From: Modestobacter muralis
GTDB lineage: Bacteria; Actinomycetota; Actinomycetes; Mycobacteriales; Geodermatophilaceae
NCBI RefSeq assembly: GCF_010682105.1
Contig: NZ_JAAGWH010000010.1
Location: forward strand, 1-64,000
Reading direction: 5' to 3'
Length of the DNA: 64,000 bases
Position numbers and translations under genes: made by a program. Below are positions 15,208-24,621 of this stretch, piece by piece (positions within the stretch are counted from its first letter, which is position 1; each line of letters begins with the position of its first letter). The notes beneath the pieces are model-generated. The model was not told where the DNA came from, did no database searches, and saw nothing but the letters and a program-made list of their open reading frames with translations.

Positions 15208-17112
15208 ATGTCCTCCCTGCTTCCCCGCACGTCCGGCCCGTCCCTCGCCGTCATCGGCGCCGGCCCCACCGCCATCGGCCTGCTCGAGCGGCTGGTCGCC
15301 AGCGCGCCGGAGCTCACCGGCTCCGAGCGCCTGCAGGTGCACCTGGTCGACCCCCACCCGCCGGGCGGTGGCCGGGTCTGGCGCGCCGCGCAGCCCTCGC
15401 TGCTGTGGGCCAACTCGCTGACCGCCGACGTGACCGTGCTGCCCGACCCCTCGGTCACCGTGGAGGGCCGGGTGGGCGAGGGCACGACGTTGTGGCAGTG
15501 GGTGGAGACCGTCGGTCGGCGCCTGCCCGCCGGTGACCCGGTCGGGGACGAGGCCCGGCGGCTCGCGCCGACCAGCTTCCCGTCCCGGCCGCTGGTCAAC
15601 GCCTACCTCGGGTGGGTGCTGGCCCAGGTCGTGGAGTCCGCGCGGCCGTGGGCCGACGTCCACCTGCACACGGGCACGGCCGTGGACGTCCGGGTGACCG
15701 AGGACGGCGTCACGGTGGTGCTGGGCGACGGCCGGGAGCTCGCCGCCGACCTCGCCGTGCTGGCCCAGGGCCACCTGGACGCGCACGCCACCGACGACGA
15801 GCAGGCGACCGCCCGCCGCGCCGCCGCCGCCGGTGCCACCTACCTGCCCACCGCCTACACCGCCGACCTGGACCTCTCGGTCCTGGCACCGGGGGAGCCG
15901 GTGCTCGTGCGCGGCGCGGGTCTGGCCTTCACCGACCTGATGGTGCTGCTGACCAGCGGCCGTGGCGGGCGGTTCACCCGCGACGGCGACCGGCTGCGCT
16001 ACCTGCCCTCGGGGCAGGAGCCGGTGCTGCACGTCGGCTCCCGGCGCGGCGTGCCCTACCGGGCCAAGCTCGGCTACGTCTGGCCCGGCCCGCCGGTGCC
16101 GCTGCGCTTCTTCACCCCCGAGGCGCTCGACGCCGCCTTCGGCACCGACCGGCGCCTGGACCTGCGGGCCGACCTCGCACCGGTGATCGCCCGCGAGCTG
16201 GGCTGGGCGCACTACAACGAGCTCTTCCGCGCCCACCCGGAGCGCACGGCGCTGCCCTGGGCGGAGTTCGCCGAGCGGTACGCCGCCACCGACGACCCGG
16301 TCGAGGTCGCCGCGCTGGCCGAGGCCGCCGTCCCCGACCCCGCCGACCGCTTCGACCTCGCCCGCCGGGACCGCCCGCTGGCCGGTGCCCGTTACGCCGG
16401 CGCCGAGGAGCTGCAGGAGGCCGTCCGCGACCTGGTGCGCGCCGACCTGGCCCGCTCGGCCGACCCCGCGTACAGCACCGACGCCGCCGTCTTCACCGCG
16501 CTGCTGTACTGCCACGGCACGATCGCCGGCCTGATCGCCGGCGGGCGGCTGACCGCCCGCTCGGAGGCCGAGGACGTCGGCGGCTGGTGGATGAACCTGT
16601 TCAGCTACCTGGCCAGCGGCCCGCCCGCACCCCGGCTGGCCGAGCTGCTCGCGCTGTCCGAGGCCGGGGTGCTGCAGTTCCTCGGCGCCGACACCCGGGT
16701 GGAGCTGGACTCCGGCACCGGTGTGTTCCGGGCGACCTCGGCCAGCGTCGACGGCGCCGTCGAGGCCCGGGCGCTGGTCGAGGCCCGGGTGCCCGCTCCT
16801 GCGGTCGCCGCCACCCCGGACGCCCTGGTCACCTCGCTGCTCACCCGCGGGGTGGCCGCGGAGAAGGTGCTCACCGATGCCGACGGGGCGCACAGCACCG
16901 GCCGGCTGCACGTCGACGCCGACCAGCGGGTGGTCAGCGCCACCGGCCGGCCCCAGGACCGGCTGTACGCACTGGGCTTCTGGACCTCCGGTGCGCAGGT
17001 CCCCGCCTTCGCCCGCCCCGGCACCGACGCCCCCTTCTTCCGGCAGAACGACGCGCTGGCCCGCCGCCTGTGGCGCGCCGTCGTCCCCGCTGCCGTCCCC
17101 GCCGCCGCCTGA
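15208..17112 (+). CDS. FAD/NAD(P)-binding protein
   Basis: A 634-residue flavoprotein. The N-terminal Rossmann motif SLAVIGAGPTAIGLLERL binds the FAD ADP part; a second nucleotide-related stretch is VLVRGAGLAFTDLMVLLTS (about residues 235-253), and GFWTSGAQVPAFARPGTDAPFF near the C-terminus resembles the family's closing motif. This fits the large FAD-NAD(P)-binding family often found beside luciferase-like monooxygenases, whose reactions are largely unknown. It heads an operon with two flavin-dependent monooxygenases and a flavin reductase, behind a Cys leader peptide. A role in oxidising or reducing an organosulfur intermediate is a reasonable guess. Confidence 0.8.
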   Translation: MSSLLPRTSGPSLAVIGAGPTAIGLLERLVASAPELTGSERLQVHLVDPHPPGGGRVWRAAQPSLLWANSLTADVTVLPDPSVTVEGRVGEGTTLWQWVETVGRRLPAGDPVGDEARRLAPTSFPSRPLVNAYLGWVLAQVVESARPWADVHLHTGTAVDVRVTEDGVTVVLGDGRELAADLAVLAQGHLDAHATDDEQATARRAAAAGATYLPTAYTADLDLSVLAPGEPVLVRGAGLAFTDLMVLLTSGRGGRFTRDGDRLRYLPSGQEPVLHVGSRRGVPYRAKLGYVWPGPPVPLRFFTPEALDAAFGTDRRLDLRADLAPVIARELGWAHYNELFRAHPERTALPWAEFAERYAATDDPVEVAALAEAAVPDPADRFDLARRDRPLAGARYAGAEELQEAVRDLVRADLARSADPAYSTDAAVFTALLYCHGTIAGLIAGGRLTARSEAEDVGGWWMNLFSYLASGPPAPRLAELLALSEAGVLQFLGADTRVELDSGTGVFRATSASVDGAVEARALVEARVPAPAVAATPDALVTSLLTRGVAAEKVLTDADGAHSTGRLHVDADQRVVSATGRPQDRLYALGFWTSGAQVPAFARPGTDAPFFRQNDALARRLWRAVVPAAVPAAA

Positions 17113-17126
17113 GCCCTGGAGCACCC

Positions 17127-18320
17127 ATGACCACCCCCGTCCACCTCGCCGTCGCCCTCGACGGCGCCGGCTGGCACCCCGCCGCCTGGCGCGAGCCCGA
17201 CGCCCGCCCCACCGAACTGCTGACCGCCGGGTACTGGGTCGACCTGGTCACCGAGGCCGAGCGCGGCCTGCTGGACCTGGTCACCCTCGAGGACGGCTTC
17301 GCGCTGCAGTCCTCGGACCGCTGGGCGCCCGACGAGCGCACCGACCAGGTCCGCGGCCGGCTCGACGCCGTCCAGGTCGCCGCCCGGGTCGCGCCACTGA
17401 CCTCCTCGATCGGGCTGGTGCCGACCGCCGTCGTCACCCACACCGAGCCCTTCCACCTGTCCAAGGCGATCGCCACGCTGGACTTCGTCAGCGGCGGCCG
17501 CGCGGGCGTGCGGGTCAAGGTCGGCAGCGCCGTGGAGGCCGCGCACCTGGGCCGGCGGCAGCTGCCCGACCTGCGCGAGCTGGACCCGGGCGACCCGGTG
17601 GCCCAGGCCGGGCTGCGCGAGCTGTTCGACGAGGCCGCCGACTGGGTCGAGGTCGTCCGCCGGCTCTGGGACAGCTGGGAGGACGGCGCGGAGATCCGCG
17701 ACGTCGCCACCGGCCGCTTCGTCGACCGGGACAAGCTGCACTACGTCGACTTCGCCGGCCGGCACTTCTCCGTCCGCGGCCCCTCGATCACCCCCCGCCC
17801 GCCGCAGGGCCAGCCGCTGGTGGCCGCGCTCGCGCACCAGGCGATCCCCTTCGAGCTGGTCGGCCGCAGCGCCGACCTCGGCTTCGTCACCCCCACCGAC
17901 GCCGCCGACGCCACCGCCGTCCTGGGCGAGATCCGGGCCGCCCAGGCCGCCGCCGGGCGTGCGGAGGAGACCGTGCACGTCCTCGGCGACCTCGTCGTGT
18001 TCCTCGACGCCGACGAGGCCACCGCCCGGGCGCGCAAGGACCGGCTCGACGAGCGCGCCGGGGCCGCGTTCACCAGCGACGCCGCCGTCTTCGTCGGGAC
18101 GCCGTCCGGGCTGGCCGACCTCGTCGAGGAGTGGTCCGCCGCCGGGCTGAGCGGGGTGCGGCTGCGGCCGGCCACGCTGCCCCACGACCTGCGCCAGGTC
18201 ACCACCGGGCTGGTGCCCGAGCTGCAACGCCGCGGGCTGTTCCGCACGGCCCACGAGGCCGCCACCCTGCGCGGTCTGCTCGGGCTGCCGCGCCCCGCCA
18301 ACCGCTACGCCGCGGTCTGA
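17127..18320 (+). CDS. LLM class flavin-dependent monooxygenase (first)
   Basis: A 397-residue luciferase-like TIM-barrel enzyme starting at ATG 17127 after CTGGAG, 14 bases behind the previous stop. Features are the N-terminal strand VHLAVALDGAGWHPAAWRE, the EDGF segment, HTEPFHLSKAIATLDFVSGGRAGVRVKVG (the conserved HP/H-x-K-x-x-x-T-L-D flavin loop) and a C-terminal WSAAGLSGVRLRPATLPHDL. Such enzymes use reduced FMN and oxygen to cleave C-S or C-N bonds, as YtmO (CmoO), SsuD and DszA do. Reduced FMN would come from the flavin reductase two genes downstream. Confidence 0.88.
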   Translation: MTTPVHLAVALDGAGWHPAAWREPDARPTELLTAGYWVDLVTEAERGLLDLVTLEDGFALQSSDRWAPDERTDQVRGRLDAVQVAARVAPLTSSIGLVPTAVVTHTEPFHLSKAIATLDFVSGGRAGVRVKVGSAVEAAHLGRRQLPDLRELDPGDPVAQAGLRELFDEAADWVEVVRRLWDSWEDGAEIRDVATGRFVDRDKLHYVDFAGRHFSVRGPSITPRPPQGQPLVAALAHQAIPFELVGRSADLGFVTPTDAADATAVLGEIRAAQAAAGRAEETVHVLGDLVVFLDADEATARARKDRLDERAGAAFTSDAAVFVGTPSGLADLVEEWSAAGLSGVRLRPATLPHDLRQVTTGLVPELQRRGLFRTAHEAATLRGLLGLPRPANRYAAV

Positions 18321-18330
18321 GGAGAACGCC

Positions 18331-19677
18331 ATGACCAAGCAGGTGCACCTCGCCGCGCACTTCCCCGGCGTCAACAACACCACCGTCTGGAGCGACCCCG
18401 CGGCCGGCAGCCACATCGAGTTCGACTCCTTCCGCCGCTTCGCCGCCGCCGCCGAGCGCGGGAAGTTCGACTTCATGTTCCTCGCCGAGGGCCTGCGGCT
18501 GCGCGAGCAGAACGGCGAGATCTACGACCTCGACGTCGTCGGCCGGCCCGACACCTTCACCGTGCTGGCGGCGCTGGCCGCGGTCACCGAGCACCTCGGG
18601 CTGGCCGGCACGATCAACTCCACGTTCAACGAGCCCTACGAGGTGGCGCGGGAGTTCGCCACCCTCGACCACCTCTCCGGTGGGCGGGCGGCGTGGAACG
18701 TCGTCACGTCCTGGGACGCCTTCACCGGGGAGAACTTCCGCCGCGGCGGCTTCCTGCCGCAGGACCAGCGCTACGAGCGGGCCCGCACCTTCCTGGCCAC
18801 GGCGATGGAGCTGCTGGACTCCTGGCACGGAGACGAGATCGTCGCCGACAAGGAGACCGGTGAGTTCCTGACCACCCCGACCCCCGGCCGGTTCGCGCAC
18901 TTCGACGCGCACTTCGACATCGCCGGCCAGTTCGACGTCCCGCGCAGCCCGCAGGGCCGCCCCGTCGTCTTCCAGGCCGGTGACTCCGACGAGGGCCGGG
19001 AGTTCGCCGCCTCCGGTGCCGACGCCATCTTCAGCCGGCACGGCACCAAGGAGGCCGGCCAGGCCTTCTACGCCGACGTCAAGGGCCGGCTGGCGACGTA
19101 CGGCCGGGCCCCCGAAGACCTGCTGATCCTGCCCGCGGCCACCTTCGTCATCGCCGACACCGACGCCGAGGCCGCTGAGCTTGCCGCCGAGGTCCGCAAG
19201 CAGCAGGTGTCCGGGCAGACGGCGCTGCGCAAGCTGGAGGAGGTCTGGAACCGCGACCTCTCCGGCTACGACCCCGACGGCCCGCTGCCCGACGTCGACC
19301 CGCTGGTCGGCGAGCACACCGTGGCCAAGGGCCGGGCCAGCGTGCGGATGAACCGCGACCCGATGGCCGTCGCCGCCGCCTGGCGCGAGCAGGCCGAGGC
19401 CAAGGGCCTGTCCATCCGCGAGCTGATGATCGAGACCAGCGCCCGGCAGAACTTCATCGGCAGCCCCGCCACGGTCGCCGACCAGATCGACGACCTGGTG
19501 CAGTCCGATGCCAGCGACGGCTTCATCCTCGTCCCGCACCTCACCCCCGGCGGGCTGGACGTCTTCGTCGACACCGTGGTCCCGCTGCTGCAGGAGCGCG
19601 GCGTGCACCGCACCGACTACACCGGGACGACGCTGCGCGACCACCTCGGCCTGGCGCCGCTCGGCGGTGCCGCGTGA
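18331..19677 (+). CDS. NtaA/SnaA/DszA-family FMN-dependent monooxygenase (second)
   Basis: A 448-residue luciferase-like monooxygenase. Typical residues are HFPGVNNTTVW at the start, FRRFAAAAERGKFDFMFLAEG, TINSTFNEPYEVAREFATLDHLSGGRAAWNVVTSWD and the AFTGENFRRGG insertion characteristic of the NtaA/DmoA/DszA branch (and of B. subtilis YtnJ/CmoJ). This branch oxidises substrates such as nitrilotriacetate, dimethylsulfide, dibenzothiophene sulfone and N-acetyl-S-alkylcysteines. It begins ten bases after the first LLM gene with GAGGAGA, and its stop overlaps the reductase start. The sulfur-linked location favours a C-S substrate. Confidence 0.9.
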   Translation: MTKQVHLAAHFPGVNNTTVWSDPAAGSHIEFDSFRRFAAAAERGKFDFMFLAEGLRLREQNGEIYDLDVVGRPDTFTVLAALAAVTEHLGLAGTINSTFNEPYEVAREFATLDHLSGGRAAWNVVTSWDAFTGENFRRGGFLPQDQRYERARTFLATAMELLDSWHGDEIVADKETGEFLTTPTPGRFAHFDAHFDIAGQFDVPRSPQGRPVVFQAGDSDEGREFAASGADAIFSRHGTKEAGQAFYADVKGRLATYGRAPEDLLILPAATFVIADTDAEAAELAAEVRKQQVSGQTALRKLEEVWNRDLSGYDPDGPLPDVDPLVGEHTVAKGRASVRMNRDPMAVAAAWREQAEAKGLSIRELMIETSARQNFIGSPATVADQIDDLVQSDASDGFILVPHLTPGGLDVFVDTVVPLLQERGVHRTDYTGTTLRDHLGLAPLGGAA

Positions 19678-20153
19678 CGACTCCGCTGGCCGAGGAGTTC
19701 CGCGCGGTGATGGCCGGGGTCGCCACCCCGGTCTCGGTGGTCACCACGCTCACCGACGGCTCCCCGCACGGGACGACGGTGAGCGCGTTCGCGTCGCTGT
19801 CGATGACCCCGCCGATGGTGCTGGTGTCCCTGGACCGCGGCTCGGAGCTGCTGTCCCGCCTCGCCGTGGACAGCGTCTTCGGCGTCAACGTGCTGGGCAG
19901 CGGTCAGGCGGCGCTGGCGCTGGCGTTCGCCCGCAAGGGCAGCGACAAGTTCTCCGGCGTCGACTGGGTGGCCGAGGACGGCGCGCCGCGGCTGACCGGC
20001 AGCCCCGGCTGGCTGGCCTGCACGGTGAGCCAGCTCGTCGCCGGCGGCGACCACGTCATCGTGCTGGGCGAGGTGCGCGCGGCGGCCCGGGAGGACCTCG
20101 CCCCGCTGACCTACCACGCGCGCACGTTCGGCACCCACGCCGCCGCGGTCTGA
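19674..20153 (+). CDS. Flavin reductase (HpaC/DszD-like)
   Basis: A 159-residue flavin reductase-like domain protein. GTG 19674 overlaps the upstream stop by four bases. Motifs are FRAVMAGVATPVSVVTTLTDG, GTTVSAFASLSMTPPMVLVSLD (flavin ribityl/phosphate contacts), FGVNVLGSGQAALALAFA and the C-terminal GGDHVIVLGEV preceding HARTFGTH. It uses NAD(P)H to make free reduced FMN for the two monooxygenases encoded immediately upstream. Being translationally coupled to the second monooxygenase supports a fixed partnership. Confidence 0.9.
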   Translation: MTTPLAEEFRAVMAGVATPVSVVTTLTDGSPHGTTVSAFASLSMTPPMVLVSLDRGSELLSRLAVDSVFGVNVLGSGQAALALAFARKGSDKFSGVDWVAEDGAPRLTGSPGWLACTVSQLVAGGDHVIVLGEVRAAAREDLAPLTYHARTFGTHAAAV

Positions 20154-20202
20154 CATCGTCGGGGTACCGCCCGGGCCCCGACCCCACCCTGACGAGGACG
20201 CC

Positions 20203-21576
20203 ATGCACCCCGACGCCCCCGCTCCGACCACGCCGGTCGTGCCGTTCCGCACGGCCGTGCGCGCCTGGGCCCTGATCTCGCTGCAGACCTTCGGTGGGCC
20301 GGCCGGGCAGATCGCGGTCATGCAGCGGACGCTGGTGGAGGAGAAGCGCTGGATCGGTCAGCGCCGCTTCCTGCACGCGATGAACTACTCGATGCTGCTG
20401 CCCGGGCCCGAGGCCCAGCAGCTGGCCACCTACGTGGGCTGGCTGATGCACGGCACCCGGGGCGGGCTGGTCGCCGGCGGGCTGTTCGTGCTGCCCGGCG
20501 CCGTCGCGCTGCTGGTGCTGTCGGCGGTCTACGTGGCGTGGGGCGACACCACCGCGGTCACCGCCGTGTTCGCCGGGCTGGCGCCGGCGGTGGTGGCGAT
20601 CGTGGTGCAGGCGGTGACCCGGGTCGGGAAGCGGGCGCTGACCAGCCGGGTGCTGCTGGGGATCGCGGTCGCCGCGTTCGCCGCGCTCGCGCTGTTCGCC
20701 GTCCCGTTCCCGGTGGTCGTCGCGCTGGCCGGGGTGGCCGGTTGGACGTTGCACCGCTGGCGTCCCGCGGCCGTGCCCGACAAGCCGGCGCAGGACGCCG
20801 ACGACGGCCCGGCGCCGCTGATCTCCGACGACGAGCTGCACACCGAGCAGCCCTCGGCCCGCCGCACGCTGCGGGTGCTGGTCGTGGGCCTGGTCGCCTG
20901 GGGCGTGCCGATCGCCGCGGTGGCGCTGCTGACCGGGGCGGGCAGCGTCTTCACCGAGCAGGGGCTGTTCTTCTCCGGCGCCGCGGTGGTCACCTTCGGC
21001 GGGGCCTACGCGGTGCTGGCCTACGTCGCCCAGCAGGCGGTCGGCGTGTACGGCTGGCTCGCGCCGGGGGAGATGGTGCGCGGGCTGGCGCTGGCCGAGA
21101 CCACGCCGGGGCCGCTGATCATGGTCGTGCAGTTCGTGGCGTTCCTGGGCGCCTACCGCGACCCCGGCAGCCTCGACCCGTGGGCCGCGGCGGTGCTCGC
21201 CTCGCTGCTGGTCACCTGGGTGACCTTCGTGCCCAGCTTCCTGTTCGTGCTGCTGGGCGCGCCCTACATGGAACGGCTGCGCGGCAACCGCTCGCTGTCG
21301 GCGGCGCTGACCGGCATCACCGCCGCCGTGGTCGGGGTGATCGCCAACCTCGGCCTGTACTTCGCGGTGCACACGCTGTTCACCGGCGTCGTGGCCGTGG
21401 ACCGGTGGGGGCTGAGCCTCGAGCTGCCCGACCTCGGCACGCCGCGCTGGGTGGCGCTGGCGATCGCCTGCGTCGCGGCGGTGCTGCTGTTCCGGCTGCG
21501 CTGGTCGGTGCTGCGCACGCTGGGCGTGTGCGCCGTCCTCGGCCTCGCCGCCGGGCTCGCCGGCCTGCCCGTCTGA
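20203..21576 (+). CDS. chrA: Chromate transporter family protein (ChrA)
   Basis: A 457-residue membrane protein with two homologous CHR halves: the first begins VRAWALISLQTFGGPAGQIAVM and contains MNYSMLLPGPEAQQLATYVGW; the second has GAAVVTFGGAYAVLAYVAQQAV and GLALAETTPGPLIMVVQFVAFLGAY. The PGPE and TPGPL motifs are the chromate-transporter signatures. Roughly ten membrane helices are visible, joined by an acidic linker near residue 190. Such proteins export chromate, and some members may carry sulfate-like oxyanions, which is of interest beside a sulfur region. It has its own AGGACG leader; whether it is part of the sulfur operon is uncertain. Confidence 0.88.
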   Translation: MHPDAPAPTTPVVPFRTAVRAWALISLQTFGGPAGQIAVMQRTLVEEKRWIGQRRFLHAMNYSMLLPGPEAQQLATYVGWLMHGTRGGLVAGGLFVLPGAVALLVLSAVYVAWGDTTAVTAVFAGLAPAVVAIVVQAVTRVGKRALTSRVLLGIAVAAFAALALFAVPFPVVVALAGVAGWTLHRWRPAAVPDKPAQDADDGPAPLISDDELHTEQPSARRTLRVLVVGLVAWGVPIAAVALLTGAGSVFTEQGLFFSGAAVVTFGGAYAVLAYVAQQAVGVYGWLAPGEMVRGLALAETTPGPLIMVVQFVAFLGAYRDPGSLDPWAAAVLASLLVTWVTFVPSFLFVLLGAPYMERLRGNRSLSAALTGITAAVVGVIANLGLYFAVHTLFTGVVAVDRWGLSLELPDLGTPRWVALAIACVAAVLLFRLRWSVLRTLGVCAVLGLAAGLAGLPV

Positions 21577-21595
21577 CGGCCGGCCGGCGGTCCGC

Positions 21596-21805
21596 TCAGC
21601 CGACGGGCCGCTCGAAGGTCACCAGGACGCCGTCCACGCCGCCGGGCCCCACGCGGCCCTTCACCTCCACCGAGGTGATCGCCTTGAGCTGCCAGCCGTC
21701 GCGGGCCCGCTGGTTGAGCACCTTCTCCAGCTTGTCGCCGGACATCTTGCCGCCGATCATGCCCTCGCGGATCTCGTCGACCACGTACTCGTAGCGCGCT
21801 GCCAT
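21596..21805 (-). CDS. DUF4177 family protein
   Basis: A 69-residue protein, MAARYEYVVDEIREGMIG, with the DUF4177 hallmark LNQRARDGWQLKAIT followed by a final beta strand VLVTFERP. The family is small, cytosolic and of unknown role, with a predicted beta-alpha-beta fold. It converges on the chromate transporter and lies upstream of the antiporter stop on the same strand as it. The ATG is preceded by GAGAGGGGC. Confidence 0.85.
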   Translation of the reverse strand: MAARYEYVVDEIREGMIGGKMSGDKLEKVLNQRARDGWQLKAITSVEVKGRVGPGGVDGVLVTFERPVG

Positions 21806-21873
21806 CGCCGTGCCCCTCTCGCCGGTGTCCTGGTCCCCGACAGCCTGTCGGGACGGGCACCCGGTGTCGACCC

Positions 21874-23508
21874 TCAGCGCTTGGGGAGCAGGCCCTCCTC
21901 GTGGTCGAGCTCGCGCTCCAGGATGCGCAGCCCCTCGTCGGGCAGCCGGGCGCCGTCCCGCCAGCGCAGCAGCTCCTCGCGCTCGGCGGCGATCACGGCG
22001 CGGCGCAGCCGCAGCGCGGCCTCGTAGCCCGGGGACAGCGGGATCTCCCCGCCCTCCGCGGAGTTGAGCAGGTCCAGCCGCTTGCGGTAGCGGTCCAGCC
22101 GGGTGGTCAGCTGGCCGCGCATCGCCTCGATCGCGCGGTCGTCGACCGCGTCGTGCTCCTCCGACTGCAGCGTGTCCAGCCGGGCCAGCCCGGCCTCCAC
22201 CGCCGCGATCCGGGCCTCGTTGCGCAGCCGGGCCCCGTCGGCCTGGTCGGCGACGCAGCCCAGCGCCCGCACCAGCGGCGCGAAGGTGAGCCCCTGCCCG
22301 ACCAGCGTGACCAGCACGGCGAGGAACGCGCAGAACAGCAGCAGGTCCCGGTCGGGGAACGGTGCCCCGGTCTCGGTCACCAGCGGGAGGGTGAAGATCG
22401 CGGCCAGGCTGATGACCCCGCGGGTGCCGGCCCAGCTCAGGACGACGATCTCCCGTCCGGACAGCCGCCCGCTGAACCGGCTGCCGTCATCGGTGTCCCC
22501 GCCGAGGTGGCTGTGCATGGACGCGGGCAGCGCCTCCGTCAGCAGCAGCCACAGCGGCCGGATGAACAGGACGCACCCGACGGTGATCGCGGCGGCGGTG
22601 AGCACGGTCGAGGTCTCGTACTGGCCCAGGCCGCGGATGACCTCGGGGAGCTGCTGGCCGATGAGCAGGAAGACGATGCCCTCGAGCAGGAAGTCGACCA
22701 GCCGCCACACCGCGTCGGTCTGCAGTCGGCTGGCCCCCGACGTCCAGTACGGCGCGTTGTGCCCGATCACCAGGCCGGCGACGACGACGGCCAGCACGCC
22801 GGAGACGTGCACCGCCTCGCCCAGCAGGTAGGCGATGAAGGGGGTGGCCAGGGAGATGGCGTTGTTGGTCAGCGGGTCCTTGCGCAGGCGGCGCAGCGGC
22901 CGGACGCCGTAGGCGACCACCAGCCCGGCCGCGACACCGCCGACCGCGGCGATGGTGAACTCACCGACCGCCGCCGGGGTGGAGAAGCCCTCGCCCTGGG
23001 CGGCGGTGACCGCGACGGTGAGGATGGTCAGCGCGGTGGCGTCGTTGAGCAGCCCCTCGCCCTGGATGAGGGTGATCAGCCGCGGCGGCAGGCCCACCTT
23101 GCGGCCCACCGACAGCGCGGCGACCGGGTCCGGCGGGGCGACCGCGGCGCCCAGCGCGATGCCCGCGGCCAGCGTCGCCCCGGTCACGAACAGCGCGAAC
23201 CCGGCGCCGATGACCAGCGCGGTGACCAGCACCAGCAGCACCGACAGGCTGACCACGGTGCGCATGTTCCGGCGGATCGCGGTCAGCGAGGAGTCCAGCG
23301 CCGCGCTGTAGAGCAGCGGCGGCAGCACCAGGGTGAGCACCAGGTGCGGGTCCAGGGCCACGTTCGGGCCGGGCAGCAGCGCGTAGGCGATCCCGACGAG
23401 GGTCAGCAGGGCGGCGGCCGGCAGACCGGTGCGGTCGGCGATCGCCCGAACGGCGACGATCACCGCCACCGCACCCAGCACGAGCAGCAACATGGTCTCG
23501 GCACTCAC
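21874..23508 (-). CDS. Na+/H+ antiporter (CPA1 family)
   Basis: A 544-residue membrane antiporter exchanging cytosolic Na+ (or K+) for H+. About 12 helices fill residues 1-410; conserved CPA1 motifs include ALGAAVAPPDPVAALSVGRKVGLP (the PDP unwound helix), GEGLLNDATALTILTVAV (the ND ion-binding motif) and SWAGTRGVISLAAIFTLP. The last 130 residues form a charged helical cytosolic tail (EAGLARLDTLQSEEHDAVDDRAIEA). It appears to be its own transcription unit. Ion specificity cannot be told from sequence. Confidence 0.92.
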   Translation of the reverse strand: MSAETMLLLVLGAVAVIVAVRAIADRTGLPAAALLTLVGIAYALLPGPNVALDPHLVLTLVLPPLLYSAALDSSLTAIRRNMRTVVSLSVLLVLVTALVIGAGFALFVTGATLAAGIALGAAVAPPDPVAALSVGRKVGLPPRLITLIQGEGLLNDATALTILTVAVTAAQGEGFSTPAAVGEFTIAAVGGVAAGLVVAYGVRPLRRLRKDPLTNNAISLATPFIAYLLGEAVHVSGVLAVVVAGLVIGHNAPYWTSGASRLQTDAVWRLVDFLLEGIVFLLIGQQLPEVIRGLGQYETSTVLTAAAITVGCVLFIRPLWLLLTEALPASMHSHLGGDTDDGSRFSGRLSGREIVVLSWAGTRGVISLAAIFTLPLVTETGAPFPDRDLLLFCAFLAVLVTLVGQGLTFAPLVRALGCVADQADGARLRNEARIAAVEAGLARLDTLQSEEHDAVDDRAIEAMRGQLTTRLDRYRKRLDLLNSAEGGEIPLSPGYEAALRLRRAVIAAEREELLRWRDGARLPDEGLRILERELDHEEGLLPKR

Positions 23509-23610
23509 CGCAGCAGTCTCCCGGACGGCGGGTCGCGGACCGGGAAGCGGTCTGGCCCCCGTGCCGGGTCCCGGCTCGCGCGGAGCGTGGGCCGGGGGCG
23601 AGGGGGTCCT

Positions 23611-24576
23611 TCAGCGGGCGCGGGCGGCCTCGAGCTCGGCGAGCGTGGGCGGGTCGGCCCCGGCCCGCGTGCACGCCAGTGCGGCCACCAGGGCGGCGTC
23701 GTCCAGCAGGGCGACCAGGTCCGGCTCGGGCAGGGCGCGCAGGGCGGCAGCGGTGAGCACGCCGGTGCGGACCAGGCCGGCGAAGAGGCCGGCGGCCAGG
23801 CTGTCCCCGGCGCCCACGGTGTCGACCACGTCCACCACCGGCGGACGGCGGCGCAGCAGGGTGCCGTCGGGCCGGGCCGCGCGCAGTGGCTCCCCGCCGT
23901 CGGTGACGACCACCAGCGAGGGCCCCTCGGCGGCCCAGGCCAGTGCGGTGGCGTCCAGGTCGGCGCCGGGGTCGAGCCAGTGCAGGTCCTCGGCGCTGAC
24001 CTTGACCACGTCGGCGGTGCGGCGCAGCAGCTCGACCTGGGCGCGGACGGCGTCGGCGTCGGTGATGAGGCCGGGGCGGACGTTGGGGTCGAAGCTCACC
24101 AGCGCCGTCCCGTCGGCGCGGACCCGGGCGACCAGGTCGGCGATGGCGGCCGAGCCCGGCGGCGTCCAGCTGGAGATCGACCCGACGTGCACGATCCGGG
24201 TGCCGGCCGGCCAGGCACGCGCCAGCTCGTCGGCGCTCCACTGCCAGTCCGCGGCGCCAACGGTGTGGAAGGAGTAGCCGGCCGAGCCGTCCGCGGCCAG
24301 CTCCACCACGGCCAGGCTCACCGGCTCGGCGGCGTCCAGCATCGCGTCGGTGCCGACCCCGTTGCGGCTGGCGTGCCCGCGCAGCAGCGCGCCGAACGGC
24401 CCGGGACCGACCCGGGCCATCAGGTGGCTGACCGCGCCCAGCCGCGCCGCGGCGACGGCGACGTTGAGCGCGTTGCCGCCGGGGAAGGCGGTGTACTGCG
24501 GGGCCGCGCCGGGTTGCGGTGCACCCGCGGGGATCAGGTCGATGACGAGCTCGCCGCAGACGGTGATCACCGGCAC
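23611..24576 (-). CDS. PfkB-family carbohydrate kinase
   Basis: A 321-residue ribokinase-fold sugar kinase. Visible signatures are GELVIDLIP at the start, GGNALNVAVAAARLGA (PfkB signature 1) and DTVGAGDSLAAGLFAGL (signature 2, with catalytic Asp). Closest in style to fructokinases or 2-keto-3-deoxygluconate kinases; the exact sugar is uncertain. The neighbouring Gfo/Idh oxidoreductase gene, also minus strand, suggests sugar or inositol-type catabolism, but two large hairpins separate them, so they are probably separate transcripts. Confidence 0.85.
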   Translation of the reverse strand: MPVITVCGELVIDLIPAGAPQPGAAPQYTAFPGGNALNVAVAAARLGAVSHLMARVGPGPFGALLRGHASRNGVGTDAMLDAAEPVSLAVVELAADGSAGYSFHTVGAADWQWSADELARAWPAGTRIVHVGSISSWTPPGSAAIADLVARVRADGTALVSFDPNVRPGLITDADAVRAQVELLRRTADVVKVSAEDLHWLDPGADLDATALAWAAEGPSLVVVTDGGEPLRAARPDGTLLRRRPPVVDVVDTVGAGDSLAAGLFAGLVRTGVLTAAALRALPEPDLVALLDDAALVAALACTRAGADPPTLAELEAARAR

Positions 24577-24621
24577 ACGGTAGCGCTGCCCCGCCGGGCC
24601 GTCCGAGCCGCGACCCGGGTG

